From: Noviherbaspirillum soli
Lineage (GTDB): Bacteria; Pseudomonadota; Gammaproteobacteria; Burkholderiales; Burkholderiaceae_D
Direction: 5' to 3'
DNA length: 64,000 nt
Assembly: GCF_015352955.1 (NCBI RefSeq)
Contig: NZ_JACYOX010000010.1
Location: 62,001-126,000, forward strand
In this document: piece after piece, positions 27,205 through 36,086 of the stretch
Position numbering within the stretch: position 1 is the stretch's first letter
Layout of the letters: every line of letters begins with the position of its first letter
Translations under genes and position numbers: made by a program
The notes under the pieces: model-generated
Seen by the model: the letters and a program-made list of their open reading frames with translations, nothing else
The model's database searches: none
What the model was told of the DNA's origin: nothing

Positions 27205-27627
27205 ATGAAACATATCTGTTCAGTTATCGCTGCTGTCGCTTTATCGAGCTTGCCGGCCCTCGGGTTCGCAGCCGGCCCCGCCGCAGGCAATCCATTGAGC
27301 GTGCATGTCCTCAACCTGCAGGACGGACTGCCTTCGCCCGATGTGGACGTTGTGCTCGAGAAGCAGAATGGCACCCAATGGGGCACATTGAGCAGCGGCG
27401 TCACCGATGCGCAAGGCAGGGTGCCAGCGCTTTATCCGGAAGGAAAGAAGCTGGAAACAGGCACATACCGGGTCACATTCAAAACCGGAAAATGGTTCGC
27501 CAGCCAGAAAGGCGTTACCTTCTTCCCGGAAATTCCGGTGATCTTCAGCGTGGATGGTTCGGTTGCGCATTACCACATTCCCCTCCTGCTGAGTCCCTAC
27601 GGCTATTCGACGTATCGCGGCAACTAG
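27205..27627 (+). CDS. hiuH: Periplasmic 5-hydroxyisourate hydrolase
   Basis: A 140-aa transthyretin-like enzyme that hydrolyses 5-hydroxyisourate in urate breakdown. Signal peptide is 1-23; the mature part begins like family members (NPLSVHVLNLQDG) and ends YHIPLLLSPYGYSTYRGN. Active-site residues are in SVHVLN (His), GTYRVTFKTG (Arg) and YHIPLL (His). The terminal YRGS signature is YRGN here. E. coli hiuH is also exported and adjacent to hprRS, so the arrangement is conserved apart from the added GlcG-like gene. The 299 bases after it show nothing recognisable. Confidence 0.93.
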   Translation: MKHICSVIAAVALSSLPALGFAAGPAAGNPLSVHVLNLQDGLPSPDVDVVLEKQNGTQWGTLSSGVTDAQGRVPALYPEGKKLETGTYRVTFKTGKWFASQKGVTFFPEIPVIFSVDGSVAHYHIPLLLSPYGYSTYRGN

Positions 27628-27926
27628 CAAATTCCCGCCTGTCGGGCAACTTATCCTGGCCGAGGCGGTGGGCATCAGCCGAAGCCGTTCGGCCGCCGCC
27701 CGCCTTGCAGCCAGACCATCGTGAATTGCCCGCATCGGCGGCAACGCCGATGGCATGGCGCCGTCGCCCAGGGTCGCTTCTTGGGCGACGTCAGCAAGGA
27801 ATCGACCAATCGAAGAGGCTGGCTGGAGGCGCCATCTCCCGGGATTGCCTTTCACGCAGATCCATGCCGTTGCAGCTCACCCTTTGCCCTATCAAGTCCC
27901 GGCATGAATGCAGCGTTGGAGCGCCG

Positions 27927-29411
27927 TCAGCGCCCCCATCCGGGCGCCGTCGACATGGGTTCAGGCCTGGCGTCGGTCGGCCGCTCTCCCCCCATCGCGA
28001 CGAAAAACTGCGCCGTGTCAGCGTAGCGCTGCCCGCTTGCGCGCGCCATTCCGAGACGCGACTCCAGGTAGAGCCGCTGCGCCGTCAGCAACTGCAGCAG
28101 GCTTGCCTGCCCCGCCTCATAGCTCTGTTGCGTCAGGCTGAGCGTGGCACGCGCAACCTGCAGCGCCCTGCCCTGCGTGGCCAGCAGGCTGCCGTCCTGC
28201 TCCAGCGCTTCCAGCCGGTCGGCCACCTGGCCGAATGCCTGCAGTACTGCCTGCGCATAGTTTTCCAGCGTCGCGGCATAAGCATGTATCGCGGCGTCGC
28301 GCTGCGCTGCCAGGGCATGGCCATTGAACAAGGGGGCCAGGAGATCCGCCGCGACGCTGACGGAGGAAGCGCCGCCGAACAGTCCGGCCGGGCTGCTGGC
28401 GGTCCTTGCCCACGATGCATTGAGCGTGATGTTCGGGTAAAGCTGCGCAGCGGCGACACCGATTGCCGCGTTCGCTGCGTGGAGAAGCGCTTCCGCGGCC
28501 CGCAGATCGGGCCGGCGCCGCACCAGGTCGGAAGGCAGCGATAGTGGCAGCTTGTCCGGCAAACGCAGCGTGCTGAAGTCGAACTCCGGCGGCGCCCATT
28601 CGCCGGAGGTCTTCCCCGCTAGCACTGCCAGCGCATGCCGCGCAATGCTGGCCTGCTGCAGCAAGGGCGCCAGCAGCGTTTGGTCGGCGGCAAGCTGGCT
28701 GCTGGCAGTCAGCACGTCGAGCTGGGCCGTTTTCCCGGCGCCGGTGGAAATGCGGACCAGTTCGAGATTTCGTTCGTCGACCGCGATGATGTCCCGCACC
28801 GCGGCAATCTGCTCCAGCGCCGATGCCAGCGCGATTGCCTGCAAAACGATATTGGCGACCAGGCTGAGCCGTGCGGCTTCCCACTGCGCCTGCTGATAGG
28901 CAAGCTGCGCCTGCGCCGACTCGATGCGCCGCCGCGTGCCGCCAGACAGATCGGGCAGGAAGCTGATTGCCGGCCCGCCGCTGTAGCGATTGCCAGCCGC
29001 GCCTCTTGCGCTTGCCGCCATGGTGCTGTGCTGCCCGCTGAGCGTGAACTCCACCACTGGATACATTGCCCCGCGCGCCGCGTCCAGGAGGCTGCGCGCC
29101 TGCTCCACCGTGGCGCGTGCGCTGTTGACAGTCGGACTGGCCTCCAGGGCGCTGGCGACCAGGTTGTCGAGCGCGGCAGATCCAAAGGCTTGCCACCATG
29201 AGGAAGGCATCGCGATATCGCTTCGTATCTGCTGCGCCGGCGCGTCGCCGGCCGTAATCTGGCGTTGATCGTCGGGCGTATAGCGCATCCGGGCCGGTGG
29301 CGCGGGCGCTTCGTAGTCCGGGCCGACGGCGCAGGCCGATAGCGCCAGCGTCGAGGCCAGGGCGGCGAGGACGCTGATGCGGGAGGCCCTGCATGCAATG
29401 CCTTCATTCAT
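27927..29411 (-). CDS. NodT-family outer-membrane efflux lipoprotein
   Basis: A 494-aa TolC-like channel. Lipobox LSAC with acylated Cys27, followed by AVGPDYEAPAPP, the usual NodT/OprM opening. Two long helical-hairpin repeats (about 80-280 and 290-480) include the DLVRRRPDLRAAEALLHAANAAIG segment (motif RRRPD) and LTAQRLYLESRLGMARASGQRY. Its start overlaps the end of macB by eight bases, so it is the third gene of a macA-macB-nodT operon and supplies the outer-membrane exit duct. Confidence 0.9.
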   Translation of the reverse strand: MNEGIACRASRISVLAALASTLALSACAVGPDYEAPAPPARMRYTPDDQRQITAGDAPAQQIRSDIAMPSSWWQAFGSAALDNLVASALEASPTVNSARATVEQARSLLDAARGAMYPVVEFTLSGQHSTMAASARGAAGNRYSGGPAISFLPDLSGGTRRRIESAQAQLAYQQAQWEAARLSLVANIVLQAIALASALEQIAAVRDIIAVDERNLELVRISTGAGKTAQLDVLTASSQLAADQTLLAPLLQQASIARHALAVLAGKTSGEWAPPEFDFSTLRLPDKLPLSLPSDLVRRRPDLRAAEALLHAANAAIGVAAAQLYPNITLNASWARTASSPAGLFGGASSVSVAADLLAPLFNGHALAAQRDAAIHAYAATLENYAQAVLQAFGQVADRLEALEQDGSLLATQGRALQVARATLSLTQQSYEAGQASLLQLLTAQRLYLESRLGMARASGQRYADTAQFFVAMGGERPTDARPEPMSTAPGWGR

Positions 29412-31503
29412 AACGCAGCGCCTCGATCGGATTCAGGCGGGCTGCCTTGCGCGCCGGATAGTAGCCGAAAAAGATACCGACCAGCACGGAAAACAGGAAG
29501 CCGCCCGCGATCGACGCCGGCGATATGAGCGTGGGCCAATTCGCCATCGTCGCAATCAGCATGGTTGCCGCAATGCCGGCAAGGATGCCAGCCAGGCCGC
29601 CGACCACGCTCATGAACACGGATTCGGCCAGGAACTGCAGCAGCACATGGATGCGGTGCGCACCAATGGCCATGCGCAGGCCTATCTCGCGGGTTCGCTC
29701 CGTGACCGAGACCAGCAGGATATTCATGATGCCGATGCCGCCGACCAGCAGCGATATCGACGCCACCATGGCCAGCAGCGCCGCCATGATCCTGCTGCTG
29801 CCTTCGGCCGCATCGGCAATCTGGCTCAGGTTGCGCACGTTGAAGTCCGGCGTGTCCCCCGGCCTGATATGGTGCCGCCGTGCCAGCAGCGCATTCACTT
29901 CGGCGATGGCGGCATCGAGCTGCGCGGCCCCCGCAGCCTGGACCTGGATCTGATTCACATAACCCGTCAGCCGCGGCTGCAGGCCGAACGGATTCGCCGC
30001 TTGCGGATACTGCGCATTGGCGACGGCGGAGGTGCTGGGCGTGGCCACGCCCAGCACCTTGCGCTCGGCGGTGCTGAACGGAATCATCACAACGTCGTCC
30101 TGGTCCTGGCCGAACGCGGTCTGTCCCTTTGCCGCATAAAGGCCAACCACGCGCAGCGGAATGCCGCGCACCAGGATGGTGGCGCCGACCGGGCTGACCG
30201 CGGGCCCGAACAATTGGCGCCGCACGGTCTCGCCGATCACGGCCACCAGCCGGGCCGATTGCTGGTCATCGTTTTCCAGCATCCTGCCTTCGGCGGCATG
30301 CCAGTTGGTGATGGGCGGATAGGAGGGGGTCACGCCCTGGATTGCCGTAGTCCAGTTCTGATCCCGAAACTGCACCTGGCCCGACTGGCGGATCAGGTAG
30401 CTGACCGCATGCACATTGCGGCTCTCGCGCAGGATTGCATCGGCATCGGCCACCGTCAGGGTCGACGCGCTGCCAAAGCCGCCGCGCACGCCGCCGCTCA
30501 TGGCCGCGCCCGGCACCACCACGAACAGATTGGTGCCAAGGCTTTCTATCTGCTTGCGCACCGCCTCCTTGGCGCCCTGACCGATCGCAATCATCGTAAT
30601 CAGTGCGGCCACCCCGATGAAGACCCCGAGCATGGTCAACGCCGAGCGCGTCTTGTTGCGCCCCAGGGCCTGCATCGCCGCCGACAGGATCATCATGGCG
30701 AATGCCCAATGCGAGGCAGCGCGTCCGGCCCGGCGCGCCGCCGCCTCTCCTTCGACGCCGGCCGGCGCCGCCGGCCGTTCATCAGCGGCGCCGCCTTCCG
30801 CCCCTGCCTTGCGCTGGTCGGATACGATCTCGCCATCGCGCATCGTGACGACGCGCCGGCAATAGCTGGCAATGTCCGGCTCGTGGGTCACCACGACCAC
30901 GGTGACGCCCTCCTCCCGGTTGAGCCGCAACAGCGTCTGCATGATCTCGCGCGAGGTCTGCGTATCGAGGTTGCCGGTCGGTTCATCGGCCAGCAGCACG
31001 GCCGGCGCATTGATGAGCGCGCGCGCGATCGCTACCCGCTGCTGCTGCCCGCCGGATAATTGTGCCGGCGTGTTCTTTTCACGCGCCGCCAGGCCCAGCA
31101 TGGCCAGCATCGCGCGTGCCCTGGAAGCACGCTCGGCGCCATCGGTCACCGAAGACCCGGCATAGAACAGCGGCAAGGCGACATTGTCGATGGCGCTGGT
31201 CCGCGCGAGCAGATTGAAGCTCTGGAACACGAAACCGAGTCGCTCGCTGCGTATCGTCGCCAGTTCCGGCTCCGTCAGGCGCGCCACATCGATGCCTTCG
31301 AATCGATAGCTGCCGCTGTCCGGCCGGTCCAGGCAGCCGAGTATGGCCATCAGCGTCGACTTGCCCGAGCCCGAGGAACCCATGATGGCCACGAACTCCC
31401 CGCGCTCTATCGTCAGGCTCACGCCGCGCAGCGCATGGACATAGACATCGCCGACATGGTAGATGCGGCTCGCATTCCTGACTTCGATGCAGGCGGTTTC
31501 CAT
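29404..31503 (-). CDS. macB: MacB-family ABC transporter, fused ATPase and permease
   Basis: A 699-aa protein. Start at ATG 31503, four bases after the stop of macA; the frame is open further upstream but only inside macA. ATPase domain 1-225: Walker A GSSGSGKST, LSGGQQQRVAIARAL, LLADEPTGN. Then a linker, a membrane helix near 320 (RSALTMLGVFIGVAALITMIA), a large periplasmic domain, and three C-terminal helices (about 575-690) ending NPIEALRYE. MacB is a mechanotransmitter that exports macrolides, lipopeptides or heme-like compounds with MacA and an outer-membrane factor. Confidence 0.93.
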   Translation of the reverse strand: METACIEVRNASRIYHVGDVYVHALRGVSLTIERGEFVAIMGSSGSGKSTLMAILGCLDRPDSGSYRFEGIDVARLTEPELATIRSERLGFVFQSFNLLARTSAIDNVALPLFYAGSSVTDGAERASRARAMLAMLGLAAREKNTPAQLSGGQQQRVAIARALINAPAVLLADEPTGNLDTQTSREIMQTLLRLNREEGVTVVVVTHEPDIASYCRRVVTMRDGEIVSDQRKAGAEGGAADERPAAPAGVEGEAAARRAGRAASHWAFAMMILSAAMQALGRNKTRSALTMLGVFIGVAALITMIAIGQGAKEAVRKQIESLGTNLFVVVPGAAMSGGVRGGFGSASTLTVADADAILRESRNVHAVSYLIRQSGQVQFRDQNWTTAIQGVTPSYPPITNWHAAEGRMLENDDQQSARLVAVIGETVRRQLFGPAVSPVGATILVRGIPLRVVGLYAAKGQTAFGQDQDDVVMIPFSTAERKVLGVATPSTSAVANAQYPQAANPFGLQPRLTGYVNQIQVQAAGAAQLDAAIAEVNALLARRHHIRPGDTPDFNVRNLSQIADAAEGSSRIMAALLAMVASISLLVGGIGIMNILLVSVTERTREIGLRMAIGAHRIHVLLQFLAESVFMSVVGGLAGILAGIAATMLIATMANWPTLISPASIAGGFLFSVLVGIFFGYYPARKAARLNPIEALRYE

Positions 31504-31507
31504 CGCC

Positions 31508-32818
31508 TCACCTTGCCGGCGCAAACATGCCGGCTGCCGGCGGCCGGCCGCGAGCCGGCGCATTCGGGCGCTCGGACAGGATGACCTGCTGGCCCTCCTG
31601 CAATGCGCCGCCCAGCACCTGGCTGTACTGATCGTCATCCAGGCCCAACTGCAAAGGAACACGCTTCGGACGTCCATCAGCCAGCACCCAGACCGCGCCG
31701 GTGCGCGCCTCGCGCGCCTTGCCGCCCTCCTCGGCGTTCGCCGCATGCCGCGTGCCGCCACGACCGGCGCCGGCATCTGCGGCCAGCGATGGCGGCGCCG
31801 GCTTGAACCTCAGCGCCTGGTTCGGGACCCGCAGCGCATTGTCCACCCGGTTGGTGGTGATCCGCATCGACGCGGTCATGCCGGGCTTCAATGCCAGATC
31901 CGGATTGCTCACGGCCACCACGACGTCGTAGGTGACGACGTTTTGCACGGTCAGGGGCGCCTGCCTCACCTGCTGCACCTGGCCCCGGAACTGCCGGTCG
32001 GGATAGGACTCAACGGTGAAGGCGGCCTCATTGCCGACCCTGACCCTTCCGATATCGGACTCGCTGACGTTGGTGTCGACCTGCATCTCGGTCAGGTCGG
32101 CGGCGATCAGGAACAGCGTCGGCGTCTGAAAGCTGGCGGCGACGGTCTGGCCCTGGGTCACGTTGCGTGACACCACGGTGCCATCCACCGGCGAGGCAAT
32201 GTCGGTATAGCCCAGATTGATGCGCGCCGCTTTCAGTTGGGCGGCGCGCTGCAACAGCGTCGCCTTGTCCAGCGCAAGCTGGGCTACGGCTTGCAGGTAG
32301 GCATTGACCGACGTATCGACCGTCTCCTGGGACACGATGCCGCGCCCGAGCAGGTTGACATTGCGGTCCCGGATCTGTTGCGCATAAGCCAGGTTCGCGC
32401 GGTCCTTGGCAACCTGCGCGCGTGCGGTCGCCAGCGCCGCGTCGGCCTGATCGACGAGGCTCTGGTAGGGGCGCGGGTCGATCTTGGCGCACAACTGGCC
32501 CGCCTTGACCCGGGTATTGAAATCGCAGGAAATGGTCTGGATCACGCCGGAAACATAGGTCCCGACCTGTACCGTGGTTACCGGATTGACCGTGCCGCTC
32601 GAAATCACGACCGGGGCAATCGTGCCGCGGTCGGCAGGCGCCGTCTCGTAGTGCGGCGTTGCCCTGTCCTTCCCGCGCAGCAGGTAGGCCGCACCGGCCG
32701 TGGCGACGATTGCGGCGATGACGACTGCGGCAATCCGCATGGACCTGGCGGCAGGCCTCGCAGAGCGACGCTGCGGGCTCTCCTCTATTGCCTGGGAGGA
32801 TGCCGGAGTGCCGTCCAT
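31508..32818 (-). CDS. macA: MacA-like periplasmic adaptor
   Basis: A 436-aa membrane-fusion protein, first gene of the operon. One membrane anchor at about 28-46 (IAAVVIAAIVATAGAAYLL); lipoyl half-domains GTYVSGVIQTISCDFNTRVKAG and TDIASPVDGTVVSRNVTQGQTV (both in the MacA style, here given as parts VGTYVSGV and SPVDGTVV); a coiled coil between about 115 and 205; beta-barrel and membrane-proximal domains after. A proline/glycine-rich insertion (about 340-375) is unusual. The extended N-terminus before residue 27 may be cytoplasmic or the start may be further in. Confidence 0.88.
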   Translation of the reverse strand: MDGTPASSQAIEESPQRRSARPAARSMRIAAVVIAAIVATAGAAYLLRGKDRATPHYETAPADRGTIAPVVISSGTVNPVTTVQVGTYVSGVIQTISCDFNTRVKAGQLCAKIDPRPYQSLVDQADAALATARAQVAKDRANLAYAQQIRDRNVNLLGRGIVSQETVDTSVNAYLQAVAQLALDKATLLQRAAQLKAARINLGYTDIASPVDGTVVSRNVTQGQTVAASFQTPTLFLIAADLTEMQVDTNVSESDIGRVRVGNEAAFTVESYPDRQFRGQVQQVRQAPLTVQNVVTYDVVVAVSNPDLALKPGMTASMRITTNRVDNALRVPNQALRFKPAPPSLAADAGAGRGGTRHAANAEEGGKAREARTGAVWVLADGRPKRVPLQLGLDDDQYSQVLGGALQEGQQVILSERPNAPARGRPPAAGMFAPAR

Positions 32819-33214
32819 GGCATTGCCGTACTTGAAATCATCGATGCTCCGCGCGCTTCATCCCGAAACGATCCCTTGAAGCGTTCGACATGGCCGTCGT
32901 CGGTTGATTTTCCCGGCCGGCTGAAATCTGCCTGTGCCTGCCGATGACGAGCCTCCGGATTTAGCGCCAGCCGGCCAGTAGGCAGCCCTTGCCGATCCGG
33001 ACCTCCCGGCGGCCGGGCGGGCGTTGCCTGCGACAGTGACGACCGTCGGTTTTGCGACAGTCCGCCGGCCAACTCCGATCCGGCCGGCCGGATCGGCAAA
33101 GGATGCGCAGACATTGCGCCGGCGCGTGCATCAGCGGAAGCCATCTGCAGTATGCTGCGACGCACAGCACGGGCGGGAAGCCCGGTCCATCACCGCAGAC
33201 AAAGGATGACTACC
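32819..33214. other. Divergent intergenic region with a 22-bp palindrome
   Basis: 396 bases between divergent macA and the FMN reductase gene. A perfect 22-bp palindrome centred on GGCCGGCC lies at 33075-33096; the half sequence GCCGATCCGG also occurs at 32991-33000. A ribosome-binding site AAAGGA (33201-33206) precedes the reductase start. No RNA gene or further open frame is evident. Confidence 0.5.
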
Positions 33215-33853
33215 ATGACAACCACGGCGCCGAAGATATTGGCCTTCGCGGGCAGCGCCCGCAAGGCTTCCCTGAACAAGCGGCTGGTGCGGGTCGCTGC
33301 CGAAGGGGCGCGGCGCGCCGGGGCCGAGGTCATCGAGATCGACCTGCGCGACTTTCCGGCGCCCATCTACGACGGCGACCTGGAAGCCGAGCAGGGCCTT
33401 CCGCCCAAGGCGCGCGAGCTGCGGCAGCTGATGCTGGAGCACCAGGGCTTCCTGATTGCCAGTCCGGAATACAACGGCTCCATCCCGGCGCTGCTGAAGA
33501 ACCTGATCGACTGGACTTCCCGCGCCGTCGACGGCCAGGACGGCCTGGCCCCGTACCGCAACAAGGTGGCGGTGCTGATGAGCGCATCGCCCGGCAGTTA
33601 TGGCGGCCTGCGCGGCCTGGTGCATGTCAGGGCCATCCTCGGCAACATCGGCGTGATCGTGCTGCCCGAGCAGCTGGCGGTGGGCAAGGCGCACGAGGCC
33701 TTCAGCCTGGACGGCAGCATGCAGAACCCGAAGATGCAGCAATCGGTGGAGACCCTGGGCCGCACGCTGGCCACCACGCTGGCCAGGCTGCACGGCATCA
33801 ACCTTTACGAGGAACCGGCAGAGCGCCGGCATGATCCGGGCCGGTTGCCGTAA
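33215..33853 (+). CDS. NADPH-dependent FMN reductase / chromate-reductase-like flavoprotein
   Basis: A 212-aa flavodoxin-like quinone or chromate reductase. The FMN phosphate loop is FAGSARKASLNKRL and the SPEYNGSIPALLKNLIDW segment is the family signature; ASPGSYGGLRG is the second FMN contact. The ATG at 33215 is preferred over 33206 because AAAGGA is nine bases upstream. It is monocistronic and converges on the cobalamin region. Confidence 0.88.
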   Translation: MTTTAPKILAFAGSARKASLNKRLVRVAAEGARRAGAEVIEIDLRDFPAPIYDGDLEAEQGLPPKARELRQLMLEHQGFLIASPEYNGSIPALLKNLIDWTSRAVDGQDGLAPYRNKVAVLMSASPGSYGGLRGLVHVRAILGNIGVIVLPEQLAVGKAHEAFSLDGSMQNPKMQQSVETLGRTLATTLARLHGINLYEEPAERRHDPGRLP

Positions 33854-33999
33854 AGCCGGTCCAGCACATCAGCGCATTAGCGCATCGCAGGCCTCGGACA
33901 GGCCCAACCGGCCATGCAGATAGGGCGGCGCCGCCGCCGCGGCGATTTCCCGGCGTCCGAGGTGCTGCCATGGACCATCAGGATGCGGAAAAGGAAAGC

Positions 34000-34806
34000 T
34001 CATGGCCGGCGCGGCGTGGCCGCATGCCACTGTTCCACCAGTTGGGCGAGCTGCGGCAGGCCGCGCCGGATGGCCGCCGGTCCGGGCGACAGGATGTCGG
34101 GCGACTTGATCTCGAACACCATGCCGTTGCGGATCGCCGGGATGGCTTCCCAGCCCGGCCGCGCGGCCAGCATTTCGGGCCGGAACTTTTTGCCGCACCA
34201 GGAGCCGATGATGATGTCCGGCGCGCGCCGCACCACCTCGGCCGGGTCGGCGATGATGCGCTGCCGGGCCTCGCGGTGCAGCGCCAGGTCGGCGAAGGCA
34301 TCGGCCCCGCCGGCGATCGCTATCAGTTCGGACACCCAGCCTATGCCGCTGATCAGCGGCTCGTTCCATTCCTCGAAATACACCAGCGGCCGGGTCGGAT
34401 GGCGTTTGGCCCGCGCCGCCACCAGCCCGATCTCGAGCTGCAGCGCGCCTGCCAGCTGCTCGCCCTGCATGCGCCGGTCCACCAGCGCCGCCAGCGTGCG
34501 CACCATCCGCAGGATGCCTTCCACGCTGCGCTGGGAAAACAAGTGGACCTCCACGCCGGCCGCGGCCAGCGCATGGCACAGCTCGGCCTGCAGGCTGGAA
34601 TACGCGACCACCAGATCCGGCTGCACCGCCAGGATGCGGTCGATGCGGGCGCTGGAAAAGCCGCTGATCTTGGGTTTCTCGCGGCGCGCCTGCGGCGGAT
34701 ACACGCTGTAGCCGGAAATGCCCGCCACCAGATCCTGCGCGCCGATGGCGTACAGGGTTTCAACCGCCTCGGTCGACAGGCAGGCAATGCGGCGATAGTG
34801 GCTCAT
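34000..34806 (-). CDS. BtuF-like substrate-binding protein lacking a signal peptide
   Basis: A 268-aa protein of the periplasmic-binding-protein type used for cobalamin and siderophores (RIACLSTEAVETLYAIG, GISGYSVYPPQARREKPKISGFSS, RIDRILAVQPDLVVAYSS). It starts MSHYRRIACLS with no export signal, so it should be cytoplasmic. Its ATG overlaps the stop of btuF (ATGA), so it is the last gene of the btuCD-cobB-btuF operon. It could store or hand over corrinoids, or it could be a misread start; I see no signal sequence in the overlapping upstream frame either. Confidence 0.75.
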   Translation of the reverse strand: MSHYRRIACLSTEAVETLYAIGAQDLVAGISGYSVYPPQARREKPKISGFSSARIDRILAVQPDLVVAYSSLQAELCHALAAAGVEVHLFSQRSVEGILRMVRTLAALVDRRMQGEQLAGALQLEIGLVAARAKRHPTRPLVYFEEWNEPLISGIGWVSELIAIAGGADAFADLALHREARQRIIADPAEVVRRAPDIIIGSWCGKKFRPEMLAARPGWEAIPAIRNGMVFEIKSPDILSPGPAAIRRGLPQLAQLVEQWHAATPRRP

Positions 34807-35705
34807 GGCTGCCGGCTCCGCTTGCCGCGCGCCTCGTCGAGGCGCTCGCACAATCCGGCGATGCCGTCCAGGATGCGCGGCCCGGCCCGCGCCAGCAGGT
34901 CGGCATCGACAGTAAACAGGTTGCCGCGCTGCGCGGCCAGCAGGGACGGATACTGCTTCCAGGCCTCCAGGCCGGCGTTGTCCTGTTCTTGCTGGCCAGG
35001 CCGATTGCCCGAAACAATGACCTCCGGGTTTTCCTTCAGCACCGCCTCCACCGTCACCATGGGCGCGGTCACCGGCAGCGACGCGAAGATGTTCTCGCCG
35101 CCGCAGAGGCGGATCGCGTCGCTGGCCGTGTGGCTGCCGTTCAGGGTATAGAGCGGCCGGTCCCAGACCTGGTAGAACACCTTCACCGGCGGCCGGCCGG
35201 CATACCGGGCTTCGATTGCGGCCCGCCTGCGGTCGAAGGCGTCGGCGGCGCGCCCGGCCGCGGCGTCGGTGCCGAGCAGCCGGCCCAGGCGCCGCACTGT
35301 CGCGCCGATGTCGGCGATGCGGTGCGGCTCGCTGACATAGACCGGTATGCCCAGCTTGCGCAGCGGCTCCAGCTGCCGGGCAGCGCCGCCGAAGGGCCAG
35401 ACCACCAGCAGGTCGGGCTTCAGGGCAATCAGCCGCTCAAGGTCGATCTGGCGGTGGCTGCCGACCCGCGGCAGCGCCTTCGCTTCGGGCGGATAGTCGC
35501 TGTAGTCGACCACGCCCACCACCTTGCGTGCGCCGCCGGCCGCAAACAGCAGCTCGGTCACATGCGGCGCCAGCGACACCACCCGCTGGGCCGGCTTGTC
35601 CAGCGTGACCCTGTTGCCCTCGTCATCCTGCGCCGTGACGGCGGCGCCCGCCTGCAGGCCGTGCAGGCACAGCATGGCCAGCGCCAGCTTGATCCAGTCC
35701 TTCAT
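34803..35705 (-). CDS. btuF: Cobalamin ABC transporter substrate-binding protein
   Basis: A 300-aa exported protein. Signal peptide about 1-21 (MKDWIKLALAMLCLHGLQAG). Mature part: RVVSLAPHVTELLFAAGGARKVVGVVDYSDYPPEAKALPRVGS (the BtuF-type beginning, here seen as APHVTELLFAAG and YSDYPPEAK), DLLVVWPFGG, and NPEVIVSGN near the end. Start ATG 35705 has AAGGAAA upstream. The reading frame continues upstream without a stop into the decarboxylase remnant at 35706-36086. Confidence 0.85.
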   Translation of the reverse strand: MKDWIKLALAMLCLHGLQAGAAVTAQDDEGNRVTLDKPAQRVVSLAPHVTELLFAAGGARKVVGVVDYSDYPPEAKALPRVGSHRQIDLERLIALKPDLLVVWPFGGAARQLEPLRKLGIPVYVSEPHRIADIGATVRRLGRLLGTDAAAGRAADAFDRRRAAIEARYAGRPPVKVFYQVWDRPLYTLNGSHTASDAIRLCGGENIFASLPVTAPMVTVEAVLKENPEVIVSGNRPGQQEQDNAGLEAWKQYPSLLAAQRGNLFTVDADLLARAGPRILDGIAGLCERLDEARGKRSRQP

Positions 35706-36086
35706 CCTGTTTCCTTCCATGCCGGCAGCGCCGTTTCCGGCCGTTTCCGGCCGCTGCCATCCGGCCTCATCCGGCGGCAGGCCGCAGCGCATGCCGCCCG
35801 CGCCGCGGTTGAACAGGCGCACCCGGGTGCCGTGTCCGGCCATCGTACGCCAGAAAAGTTCGGCCCGTGCTTCAGGCCACCATTGGCAGGGCGCGCTGCC
35901 GGCTATGGCAATGCCCGCCTCGCGCAGGGCCGCCTGCAGCCGCCGCCCGGACAGCCCGAAAAACTTGCCGGTCGAGCGCGGCGCGGCCAGCCTTGGCTGG
36001 CAGAGCAGCCGCTTGGATAGCCACACCGTCAGGCGATCCGCCGGCACTATCCGCTGCGGCGCGTTCCACGCCAGGGCGCGGCTCAT
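35706..36086 (-). pseudogene. Remnant of threonine-phosphate decarboxylase (CobD/CobC type)
   Basis: 127 codons, in frame with btuF and starting with an ATG that overlaps the cobB stop (ATGA). It keeps a PLP-lysine-type segment (RSTGKFFGLSG) and a C-terminus like that of L-threonine-O-3-phosphate decarboxylase (RVRLFNRGAGGMRCGLPPDEAGWQRPE). The normal enzyme is about 330 aa; here most of the N-terminal PLP domain and about 50 residues after the lysine are missing. The enzyme makes aminopropanol phosphate for the nucleotide loop. Whether the peptide is translated as an extension of BtuF is unclear. Confidence 0.6.
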
